In this document: positions 1 through 4,363 of the stretch, piece after piece
Layout of the letters: every line of letters starts with the position of its first letter
How positions within the stretch are numbered: position 1 is the first letter of the stretch
From: Candidatus Uhrbacteria bacterium
GTDB taxonomy: Bacteria > Patescibacteriota > Patescibacteriia > 2-12-FULL-60-25
Assembly: GCA_023246415.1 (NCBI GenBank)
Contig: JAHFIK010000038.1
Coordinates: 1 to 12,948 of the forward strand
Direction of reading: 5' to 3'
DNA: 12,948 nt
The notes under the pieces: model-generated
What the model was told of the DNA's origin: nothing
Seen by the model: only the letters and a program-made list of their open reading frames with translations
Database searches by the model: none
Program-made: the position numbers and the translations under genes

Positions 1-423
1 AGTGATGTCAATTTTCTTCATTTTAAGCATCGCATTCATGACACGTTGCGCTTTCGCGGGATCGCTGTCTCCGAGAAGTTTCCCAAGGATTGATGGAATA
101 ATCTGCCAAGAGAGGCCGTATTTGTCTTTGAGCCAGCCGCACTGACTCTTCTCGCCACCTTCGGAAAGCTTCTCCCAAAGTTCATCAACTTCTTTTTGTG
201 TTGAACAGTCGACAAACATCGAGATCGCCGGCGTAAATGAGAACATCGGACCGCCGTTGAGCCCAAGAAATGACTGTCCATCCAATTCAAATGATACGGA
301 CATTACCTTTCCATCATGGCGAGTCACTGAATTCATTTTTGAATTCTTAAAGATGGAGAGATAAAAGTTCATTGCCTCTTCCGCTTGATCGTTAAACCAG
401 AGGAACGGGGTGATTTTTTGCAT
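1..423 (-). CDS. PhnB-like VOC superfamily protein (3' end beyond window)
   Basis: The reading frame is open from an ATG at 423-421 to the window edge, giving 141 codons without a stop. The protein starts MQKITPFLWFNDQAEEAMNF and continues through FELDGQSFLGLNGGP and GWLKDKYGLSWQIIP to a lysine-rich end, the hallmark pattern of the PhnB / 3-demethylubiquinone-9 3-methyltransferase-like VOC family (PF06983). Family members are usually about 150-165 residues, so only a short C-terminus should be missing. These proteins have the paired beta-alpha-beta-beta-beta fold of glyoxalases; despite the historic name most have no proven methyltransferase activity, and the substrate cannot be told from sequence. 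The segment between the first helix and FELDG is short for the family. A candidate promoter with an adjoining palindrome lies 40-80 bases upstream. Family confident, function unknown. Confidence 0.9.
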   Translation of the reverse strand, partial: MQKITPFLWFNDQAEEAMNFYLSIFKNSKMNSVTRHDGKVMSVSFELDGQSFLGLNGGPMFSFTPAISMFVDCSTQKEVDELWEKLSEGGEKSQCGWLKDKYGLSWQIIPSILGKLLGDSDPAKAQRVMNAMLKMKKIDIT

Positions 424-464
424 AGTGTTTCTGTATAAGGAGTAAGGGGTGCCGAGATAATTAC

Positions 465-477
465 TTTACTGAGTAAA
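465..477. promoter_or_regulatory. Palindrome TTTACT-N1-AGTAAA at promoter, possible operator
   Basis: A perfect 6-1-6 inverted repeat abuts the -10 box of the PhnB-like gene and covers its expected transcription start, a common operator position. A related palindrome with a wider gap (3581-3598) sits in the same position at the COG4315-type gene. Confidence 0.35.
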
Positions 478-506
478 CTATAACAGAGCGGGAGCTTGTC
501 CGGCAA
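477..506 (-). promoter_or_regulatory. Candidate promoter of the PhnB-like gene
   Basis: On the minus strand an extended -10 (TGT then TATAGT, 477-482) lies 18 bases after TTGCCG (501-506). TATAGT matches the -10 consensus at 5 of 6 positions; the -35 is weak. Transcription would start near 470, inside the palindrome at 465-477, leaving a leader of about 47 bases. Inferred from consensus matching only. Confidence 0.4.
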
Positions 507-532
507 TGATCTCGCGAATTGGTTATTTTGCG

Positions 533-1066
533 TTATGGTTTGACGACCAGCTGATTATTTTTCACCTGGATGATCATCGTTTTTCCAACCGAGGGCGGCG
601 TCGTAAACGGATCGGATACATTTCGATCAGCGTAATTCACAATGAGATTCCCATCTCGAAATTCCGTTGTTTGCGGCGCAATGCGATCCCCGAGCAGGAT
701 TGCGTTTGTCCCAACGATCCCTTTTGGGGTACTGACGGCCGCGACGATGTAATAAAACGTTCCGGTTCCTTCCGTTTGTTGCGTGAGGAGGAATGCGGTG
801 TCTGCCATTCCGTCGCCATTCAGATCGGCCGTGACTTCATTCCCAAAGAATGTCGTTGTTGTTTTTGACCCTTGAGGGTCCTGATCAATCGACACGCCGT
901 TCACAAGCGTGATGATCTTTCCGTCGATAAGGTATGAATTGTTCTTGTCGTCATGCCTTCGCTCTGTTGACGGATGGACTAAAAAAGATGGCAACCGCCA
1001 CCAGAGCAATACACCAATCGCGATACAGATAAAGGTAACCCACGCGATCCGTCGAATCTGACTCAT
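533..1066 (-). CDS. Membrane-anchored protein with DxNxDGxxD motif
   Basis: Not recognised as a named family. From the ATG at 1066-1064 the product is 177 residues. Residues 7-23 are a hydrophobic helix after an Arg-containing start (signal anchor, N-in), so the rest should lie outside the membrane. Residues 81-89 read D-L-N-G-D-G-M-A-D, the DxNxDGxxD calcium loop seen in FG-GAP/VCBS repeats and dockerin-like EF hands; one copy is visible. The remainder looks beta-rich. A GTG at 1099-1097 would add 11 residues, but the ATG is preferred because a -10-like TATGTT ends six bases before it, implying transcription starting at the ATG, and because the hydrophobic segment then sits near the N-terminus. 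It follows the small gene ending at 1106 and may share its transcript. A surface or envelope role is inference. Confidence 0.75.
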   Translation of the reverse strand: MSQIRRIAWVTFICIAIGVLLWWRLPSFLVHPSTERRHDDKNNSYLIDGKIITLVNGVSIDQDPQGSKTTTTFFGNEVTADLNGDGMADTAFLLTQQTEGTGTFYYIVAAVSTPKGIVGTNAILLGDRIAPQTTEFRDGNLIVNYADRNVSDPFTTPPSVGKTMIIQVKNNQLVVKP

Positions 1067-1072
1067 CTCTCT

Positions 1073-1101
1073 AACATACTCGCATTTTGAGTAATGCACA
1101 A
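1073..1101 (-). promoter_or_regulatory. Candidate leaderless promoter of the anchored protein
   Basis: On the minus strand TATGTT (1073-1078, 4/6 to TATAAT) follows a weak TTGTGC (1096-1101) after 17 bases. The -10 ends six bases before the ATG at 1066, so the transcript would start at about the A of the start codon. This would be an internal promoter just after the stop of the preceding gene. Confidence 0.35.
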
Positions 1102-1105
1102 AGCG

Positions 1106-1363
1106 TTATCGCATTCCGCCCAGACCGAACATCCCATGCGTCTGTTCGTTATCGGGCTCGGACGTTTCCTTCTGTTCTTCCGGAAGTGGAACATCGAGCG
1201 CTGTACACAGCTCGTTCATGAGCTCAATTTGTCGATCGTTTCGCGGAAAGATCGCGACACCTTCGTCGACAATGTGTGCATCAATTTTTTGGCCATTCAT
1301 GGCCTTGATGAGCGCTTCGGATTGTTCCGCGTCAAGTTCCGCACGAACGATATATGTTGGCAT
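1106..1363 (-). CDS. Small hypothetical protein, 85 residues
   Basis: Not recognised. From the ATG at 1363-1361 the protein begins MPTYIVRAELDAEQSEALIK; a GTG at 1390 would add nine residues but has no ribosome site, whereas the ATG is preceded by a weak purine stretch (GAAAGAG). Residues 1-55 alternate predicted strand and helix (YIVRAEL, EALIKAMNG, IDAHIVDEGVAIFP, RQIELMNELCTAL), as in small alpha/beta ferredoxin-like or ACT-like domains. The last 30 residues are acidic and then glycine-rich (ending MFGLGGMR), probably disordered. It starts about 40 bases after the Nudix gene stop and is likely cotranscribed with it. No function is proposed. Confidence 0.65.
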   Translation of the reverse strand: MPTYIVRAELDAEQSEALIKAMNGQKIDAHIVDEGVAIFPRNDRQIELMNELCTALDVPLPEEQKETSEPDNEQTHGMFGLGGMR

Positions 1364-1404
1364 AAGCTCTTTCGCGAGAGGAGTGATCACGTATGTTCAC
1401 ACGT

Positions 1405-1923
1405 TCATTCAGGATCGTCAAACCGGGTCACGAATTCGACATCGAAATCTTCAAGGAGTGATTTTTGAAACGGAGCATACCGCGGTGTGGCTTTCACTTT
1501 TTTCCCGGAGAGGGCAAACGGCAGCCATTTTTTATCCGCCGGCATCAGTTCATCCAACGGAATCTGATCAATTTCAAACCAGGTCGGTCTCAGCATCTCT
1601 TCCGTCTCAATCGCCTCACCGACCCACGTTCTCGCGATGAAGAAGTGAACTTTGCACACAAACACGCTTCCATCTGTTTTTGTATTATGAAAATCAATTT
1701 CCGCAATTTTCTCGAGGTCCTCAGGAAGAACGATGACACCTCCTGTTTCTTCTTTTAGCTCCCGTACTGCCGCCTCTCGAGCCGTCTCCCCTCCCTCAAT
1801 TCCTCCGCCATACCCGTTCCAGCACCCTTCACCGATGTGACGAGCTTTGATCGCGAGCAGGATCTGACTCCCTCTGCAGAGATAGCAGACCGTTGCTTGC
1901 TTGAGGACTTTCTCGAAAGACAT
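1405..1923 (-). CDS. Nudix hydrolase, MTH1/MutT-like
   Basis: A 172-residue protein with a complete Nudix box: G40, E46, then R54-E55-x-x-E58-E59-x-G61, the Mg2+-binding loop-helix-loop that hydrolyses nucleoside diphosphate linkages. Outside the box it resembles human MTH1 rather than Escherichia coli MutT: CWNGYGG at 34-40 corresponds to RWNGFGG of MTH1, and MLRPTWFEIDQIPLDELMP with KKWLPF fits its second half (family knowledge recalled, not searched). MTH1 hydrolyses 8-oxo-dGTP and 2-OH-dATP and so sanitises the nucleotide pool. Asn36 and Asp130 correspond to two base-recognition residues of MTH1 (N33, D120), but the MTH1 D119 position is Ala here. The ATG at 1923 is the only sensible start; no Shine-Dalgarno site is visible, and the intergenic repeat cluster lies just upstream. 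Heads a probable three-gene group with the two genes downstream. Confidence 0.88.
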   Translation of the reverse strand: MSFEKVLKQATVCYLCRGSQILLAIKARHIGEGCWNGYGGGIEGGETAREAAVRELKEETGGVIVLPEDLEKIAEIDFHNTKTDGSVFVCKVHFFIARTWVGEAIETEEMLRPTWFEIDQIPLDELMPADKKWLPFALSGKKVKATPRYAPFQKSLLEDFDVEFVTRFDDPE

Positions 1924-1943
1924 AGTGGGTCAAAAATAAATTT

Positions 1944-2018
1944 CCGTATTGGCGAATTATCGAATTGGCGAATATTTCTTAAATTCGTCAATCCACTAAT
2001 ACGGGAATTCGCCAATTC
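1944..2018. repeat. Cluster of four ATTCGYYAAT words (inverted repeats)
   Basis: The gap between the coiled-coil gene and the Nudix gene holds ATTGGCGAAT twice in direct orientation (1948-1957, 1964-1973), then ATTCGTCAAT (1983-1992) and ATTCGCCAAT (2007-2016) inverted. The second and third copies form a 10-bp stem with one wobble and a 9-base loop; CCGTATT (1944-1950) can pair with AATACGG (1998-2004) around it. Alternatively 1962-1973 pairs perfectly with 2007-2018 over 12 bp. No T-run follows on either strand, so this is not a canonical terminator. The same word recurs at 6231-6256. Confidence 0.75.
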
Positions 2019-2025
2019 ACGAGCG

Positions 2026-2604
2026 TTAGTTCGCTTCCCCAATCTCTCTCACAACGTACCCATTCTCATTCACACGGCACTCTGAGCGATATTTAAAGTG
2101 ATCTGGTCCCTTAACCGTGTATGAGCATTTCCCGAGTCGATACCCCTCCGTTGGAGCGACAAATCCAAAGTTGTGAATTCCTGCGCGCGAAATTTCTTCC
2201 CAGGCACGCTTAATGACAGTATCAAGACTCGCGAGCTTGATCGGCTCCTTCATTTCGCACTCCAGATGCCCGGGTTCATCCTCTTGATCAAGGAATGAGA
2301 TATTGACTTTGTATTTGCCGCTTGGTGCGTGAACGAGGGCTGCAAGCTGGAGCTCGTGATTCGTGATGTCGGCGAGAGTCTGCTCAAATTCTGCTTTTGC
2401 CTTGACCCAGGCATCAGACGCGAGATTACGAGCCGCTTCATCGTCCCAGACCGCATCGATCGCATTTTTCGTTTTTACGACCCGTCCTTCTGCAATGGCG
2501 AGTTTCCTTCTCATTTCCTGCATTTGCGTCTCGACGGATTCCGGTGACAGGACAGCCTCTGGATTTTCCGGGGGCGGCGTTGAAGGAAGGTGTTCGAGAG
2601 ACAT
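2026..2604 (-). CDS. Hypothetical coiled-coil protein, 192 residues
   Basis: Not recognised. The first 22 residues are proline- and serine-rich and probably disordered. Residues 24-90 are strongly helical and charged (QEMRRKLAIAEGRVVKTKNA and following), typical of a coiled coil or helical hairpin. Residues 97-190 form a separate, probably alpha/beta domain beginning KYKVNISFLDQEDEPGHLEC with a later conserved-looking GIHNFGFVAPTEGYRLGKC; three Cys are spaced too widely for an obvious zinc site. No signal peptide or membrane segment, so it is likely cytoplasmic. The start is the ATG at 2604-2602 without a visible ribosome site. It lies between a terminator upstream and the repeat cluster downstream, so it is probably transcribed alone. 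Confidence 0.75.
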   Translation of the reverse strand: MSLEHLPSTPPPENPEAVLSPESVETQMQEMRRKLAIAEGRVVKTKNAIDAVWDDEAARNLASDAWVKAKAEFEQTLADITNHELQLAALVHAPSGKYKVNISFLDQEDEPGHLECEMKEPIKLASLDTVIKRAWEEISRAGIHNFGFVAPTEGYRLGKCSYTVKGPDHFKYRSECRVNENGYVVREIGEAN

Positions 2605-2642
2605 AGTAAAAACAGGGTATCAGGGGGAATTTGGGGCGTCTA

Positions 2643-2687
2643 ATGCAAAACAACACCGCATCTCAGATCATTAAGATGCGGTGTTGT
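2643..2687 (-). terminator. Intrinsic terminator after the COG4315-type gene
   Basis: ACAACACCGCATCT (2650-2663) and AGATGCGGTGTTGT (2674-2687) form a perfect 14-bp stem with a 10-base loop. On the minus strand the stem runs into TTTTGCATT, a short U-tract, 23 bases after the stop of the repeat protein. Confidence 0.8.
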
Positions 2688-2709
2688 AAATATCCGAATT
2701 GGCCTGAGG

Positions 2710-3553
2710 CTACTTCTTCTGACTAAACGGATCGACGGTTGACCAGGCGCCGACAAAGCCTTGACCCTTCATGTCACCCTGAACGCTGTCCTGAACGAAT
2801 TGGTAGAGCGGCATCTTGTCGAACGTGGTTTGACTTTTTTTTATCCGCTCGAACAATGTTCGCCAGTCTTGTGGCATCAATGTATGACGGAGCGACGATT
2901 TTATCGACGCTGAAGATTGGCCAGTTTTGTGCGCATGCGCCGGAACAGTTGCTCGTATTTGGCGTATCCTTTGCATACGTGTAAAGCGTGAGTCCATTAT
3001 CCCAGCCCACCAAATAGTTCGTATTGTTCTTATTGGCAAAGACGACTGTGTAATCTGGCTTTGCGACAGACCAGAGTTTTCCGATCCCCTCTCCCTTCAC
3101 ATCACCCGGAGCCGAATCGCCGGCATAGGTGTAGAGCGGCCACCCGTAATAGGTTGTCTGAACCGTCCCATCTCCGCGTGTGATTGATTTGAAATCGCCT
3201 CTGTCGAGTCCGGGTCCGAGCGCAACCGTTGCGATATTAAATACCGGCCAAACCTTGAGGCAGGAGCCAGTACAAGCGCTCTGTCCATCCGCGTCTTTTG
3301 CGAAGATGTAGAGTGCACGGCCGTTATTGTCGGCGAGATACGATCCTAATTTCGGATCTGTCTTCAGATCGACTTCGGTAACGTTAACAGGAGTCGGCGC
3401 GGTTGGAGCCGGCGGCGTCACGTCGGACGGATTTGCTGAAACGGAGTTCGTCGGAGGCGTGGTCGATGACTTCATCGACATCGCCCACCACACGAGACCT
3501 CCCCCGATCGCCAGGATGATGACGACGATCGCGATGGATTGTCCTTTTTGCAT
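2710..3553 (-). CDS. Membrane-anchored COG4315-type repeat protein, frameshifted at A8
   Basis: Residues 7-26 are a hydrophobic signal anchor, followed by a Pro/Thr/Ser linker (about 30-57), so the repeats should be extracytoplasmic. They match the 'secreted repeat of unknown function' (PF03640, COG4315): LYIFAKDADG with CTGSC and VWPVF (81-105), YYGWPLYTYAGDSAPGDVKG with LWSV (135-163), LTLYTYAKDTPN with CSGAC and NWPIF (188-214), and a fourth unit, MPLYQFVQDSVQGDMKGQG then GAWSTVDP. The fourth unit is in another frame. The first frame runs to 2774 (259 residues) and loses similarity after ADKK; reading seven instead of eight A at 2835-2842 joins the frames into about 280 residues ending at 2710. 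This is a sequencing or assembly error, a real mutation, or slippage on A8. CxxxC pairs may be disulfides. Binding partners and function unknown. Confidence 0.8.
2835..2842 (-). other. A8 homopolymer at the frameshift site
   Basis: On the minus strand GCGGAT is followed by eight A and GTCAAACC. With eight A the frame leaves the family pattern; with seven it continues into the fourth repeat. A8 is long enough for polymerase slippage in vivo and for an indel error in some read types. Confidence 0.75.
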
Positions 3554-3580
3554 AGGAGTATGTGTGAATGAATAAGATTT

Positions 3581-3598
3581 TTTACTTCTTTAAGTAAA
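3581..3598. promoter_or_regulatory. Palindrome TTTACTT-N4-AAGTAAA at promoter, possible operator
   Basis: A perfect 7-bp inverted repeat with a 4-base centre begins one base into the candidate -10 box and covers the expected start of the COG4315-type transcript. It shares the half-site TTTACT/AGTAAA with 465-477 but the spacing differs by five bases. Confidence 0.35.
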
Positions 3599-3606
3599 GG
3601 ATAGCA
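3598..3606 (-). promoter_or_regulatory. Candidate extended -10 promoter of the COG4315-type gene
   Basis: Minus strand TG-C-TATCCT (hexamer 3598-3603, 4/6 to consensus) lies about 45 bases before the ATG. No good -35 is visible at 16-18 bases, so the call rests on the extended -10 and on the parallel with the promoter at 477-506. Confidence 0.3.
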
Positions 3607-3633
3607 CAGAACGAGCCATCGTAGTGTTTTGAA

Positions 3634-3667
3634 GTTAAAGCAAAACAAGACGCGTGCGTCTTGTTTT
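3634..3667 (-). terminator. Intrinsic terminator after the tRNA-Asn block
   Basis: AAAACAAGACGC (3642-3653) is complementary to GCGTCTTGTTTT (3656-3667); allowing a 4-base loop, 11 bp can form. On the minus strand the hairpin ends in TTTTGCTTT. It lies a few bases after the 3' end of the downstream tRNA-like piece and would end a transcript coming from the promoter at 4205-4233. Confidence 0.75.
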
Positions 3668-3670
3668 ATC

Positions 3671-3741
3671 TGGCTCCGGGGGTGGGATTCGAACCCACGA
3701 CCAAAGGATTAATCCGCCGCGGCGGACGCTACCGCTGCGCT
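3671..3741 (-). pseudogene. Damaged tRNA-Asn copy (3' part intact, palindrome in anticodon arm)
   Basis: Bases 3671-3712 are identical to 3784-3825 of the intact tRNA-Asn: encoded CCA, acceptor 3' strand, T arm, variable loop and 3' side of the anticodon loop. Then the 14-bp palindrome TCCGCCGCGGCGGA (3713-3726) replaces the ten bases holding the 5' anticodon stem and part of the anticodon. Fifteen bases of D-arm sequence (3727-3741) follow, and identity is lost before the acceptor 5' strand. With no GUU anticodon, no normal anticodon stem and no pairing acceptor strand, it cannot be a working tRNA. It could still form T-arm structure within a longer transcript. Confidence 0.8.
3713..3726. 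repeat. 14-bp perfect palindrome TCCGCCGCGGCGGA, copy 1
   Basis: Self-complementary 14-mer at the anticodon position of the downstream tRNA-like piece; an identical copy with identical flanks occurs at 4109-4122. The intact tRNA-Asn between them lacks it. Confidence 0.9.
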
Positions 3742-3750
3742 TCGGTAACT

Positions 3751-3782
3751 AAATAGCCAGCGTCTTTCGACACTGGCTATTT
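3751..3782 (-). terminator. Strong hairpin directly after tRNA-Asn
   Basis: Minus strand: 14-bp stem (AAATAGCCAG and GTC against GAC and CTGGCTATTT, with one G-U) closed by a GAAA tetraloop. It starts one base after the encoded CCA of tRNA-Asn. The following bases (AGTTACC) are not a U-run, so it may be a weak terminator or a signal for 3' processing of the tRNA rather than a standard terminator. Confidence 0.55.
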
Positions 3783-3783
3783 C

Positions 3784-3858
3784 TGGCTCCGGGGGTGGGA
3801 TTCGAACCCACGACCAAAGGATTAACAGTCCTCTGCGCTACCGCTGCGCTACCCCGGA
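3784..3858 (-). tRNA. tRNA-Asn (GUU), CCA encoded
   Basis: Read on the minus strand, the 75-base gene begins TCCGGGGTAGCGCAGCGGT and ends CCCCGGAGCCA. The acceptor strands TCCGGGG/CCCCGGA pair over seven bases with discriminator G and genomically encoded CCA. The anticodon arm is GAGGA-CTGTTAA-TCCTT, with anticodon GTT in a normal seven-base loop, and the T arm is GTGGG-TTCGAAT-CCCAC. All expected elements are present, so this is the functional copy. Its first bases are shared with the 3' end of the GIY-YIG reading frame, and it is flanked by two damaged copies. It decodes AAC/AAU. Confidence 0.95.
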
Positions 3859-4091
3859 ATGATGGTTTTTAGGTACTCTCTGCCTTTTCCTGTCTTTAAT
3901 TCTTTTTCTCTCTTCATCGCTAATGATCTTGTCTCATGCGGTTCCTTGTAGACCAGTTTCCATGGACCACCGATTTTTGTGGTATATCCGGTATTTCCAC
4001 TGTTGTGGTCTGCAAGGCGTTTAGCGAGATCTCCCGTCTGACCAATATACATGGTCCCCTTTTGATTTAATAGGACGTAGACCCAGAACAT
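3849..4091 (-). CDS. GIY-YIG domain protein, 80 residues
   Basis: The protein MFWVYVLLNQ-KGTMYIGQTG is a stand-alone GIY-YIG nuclease domain of the UvrC/YhbQ-like type: the first strand VYVLL, YIG at 15-17, Arg25 in the DLAKRLADHN helix, and the late helix AMKREKELK carrying candidate metal-binding Glu. Usual length for this group is 80-100. The ATG at 4091 is chosen over a TTG at 4100 because family members start at MF-W-V-Y. The start lies at the exact edge of the upstream tRNA-like piece, and the last four codons and the stop (ATT CCG GGG TAG) overlap the first bases of tRNA-Asn by seven bases. It therefore fills the space between the two tRNA sequences exactly. A homing-like role at the tRNA is inference; many family members have no known function. 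Confidence 0.88.
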   Translation of the reverse strand: MFWVYVLLNQKGTMYIGQTGDLAKRLADHNSGNTGYTTKIGGPWKLVYKEPHETRSLAMKREKELKTGKGREYLKTIIPG

Positions 4092-4092
4092 A

Positions 4093-4145
4093 ACGACCAA
4101 AGGATTAATCCGCCGCGGCGGACGCTACCGCTGCGCTACCCCGGA
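4093..4145 (-). pseudogene. Damaged tRNA-Asn copy (5' part, palindrome in anticodon arm)
   Basis: Minus strand reading begins TCCGGGGTAGCGCAGCGGTA exactly as in tRNA-Asn, including the three bases upstream (CAT). After the D arm the palindrome TCCGCCGCGGCGGA (4109-4122) replaces the anticodon 5' side. TTAATCCTTTGGTCGT then matches again and stops abruptly where the T stem should begin, at the GIY-YIG start. Acceptor 3' strand and T arm are missing. It has the promoter at 4205-4233 about 60 bases upstream, so it probably marks the original position of the tRNA-Asn gene. Confidence 0.8.
4109..4122. repeat. 14-bp perfect palindrome TCCGCCGCGGCGGA, copy 2
   Basis: Second identical copy of the palindrome at 3713-3726, embedded at the same point of a tRNA-Asn sequence. 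Shared identity around both copies spans about 49 bases (3693-3741 against 4093-4137 with the palindrome central). Confidence 0.9.
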
Positions 4146-4204
4146 ATGTTTCGTTGTCTGACCCTGAAAGAAGTGACTTAAATAAGCCGATTTCAGGTGG
4201 CGAA

Positions 4205-4233
4205 ATCATACCGAAATGATGCGGGTTGGTCAA
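4205..4233 (-). promoter_or_regulatory. Strong promoter for the tRNA-Asn block
   Basis: Minus strand TTGACC (4228-4233) and TATGAT (4205-4210) are each 5/6 to consensus with a 17-base spacer. Start would be near 4198, about 53 bases before the first tRNA-like base. The direct repeat CGAAAT-S-AT (4201-4209, 4212-4220) and the inverted repeat GATTTC/GAAATC (4189-4207) overlap the -10 and could be regulatory. Confidence 0.7.
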
Positions 4234-4289
4234 GGAAGATGAGAGGGATAGGGATATTCATGGCGCTCCGCTCTGTCATCTGACAAAGG

Positions 4290-4319
4290 TTGACAATTTT
4301 ACTTGATTTTTAGTAGTCT
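4290..4319 (+). promoter_or_regulatory. Promoter of the 93-residue protein
   Basis: A perfect TTGACA (4290-4295) is followed after 18 bases by TAGTCT (4314-4319, 3/6). Start near 4326 gives a leader of about 38 bases. It faces away from the tRNA promoter 57 bases to the left. Confidence 0.55.
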
Positions 4320-4349
4320 CATGACCTGAACACATTCGTTCATTGTGAG

Positions 4350-4357
4350 AAGGAGGT
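4350..4357 (+). promoter_or_regulatory. Perfect Shine-Dalgarno site AAGGAGGT
   Basis: Eight bases complementary to the usual 16S 3' tail, six bases before the ATG at 4364. It is the only full-length Shine-Dalgarno match before any gene start in the window and fixes this start. Confidence 0.9.
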
Positions 4358-4363
4358 CGGCAG

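Larger units (their letters stand above)
3671..4148 (-). mobile_element. Composite tRNA-Asn / GIY-YIG block, possible insertion
   Basis: Order in transcription direction: 5' tRNA piece, GIY-YIG gene, intact tRNA-Asn, hairpin, 3'-complete tRNA piece. The parts abut with no spare sequence, and repeated tRNA sequence lies at both ends, as expected when an element enters a tRNA gene and carries a replacement. No integrase or transposase is present. Mis-assembly around the repeated 45-49 bases is the main alternative. Confidence 0.4.

Noticed and set aside
506..868. Plus-strand 120-residue frame opposite the anchored protein
   Set aside because: The minus-strand frame has a sensible signal anchor and a DxNxDGxxD motif; the plus frame has neither and no ribosome site.
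2835..2842. Programmed ribosomal frameshifting as the definite explanation
   Set aside because: A8 is slippery, but there is no clear stimulatory structure or upstream Shine-Dalgarno-like element, and error or mutation is as likely; kept only as an open finding.
3671..3741. Second functional tRNA gene
   Set aside because: The 3' half is perfect, but the anticodon arm is replaced by a palindrome and the acceptor 5' strand is missing, so it cannot fold as a tRNA.
3671..4148. CRISPR array from repeated 45-49-base sequence
   Set aside because: Only two copies of the shared segment, unequal spacing, tRNA origin and no cas genes.
4093..4148. Group I intron in tRNA-Asn carrying the GIY-YIG gene
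   Set aside because: An intact uninterrupted tRNA-Asn is present, the space is filled completely by the reading frame, and no room is left for intron core structure.
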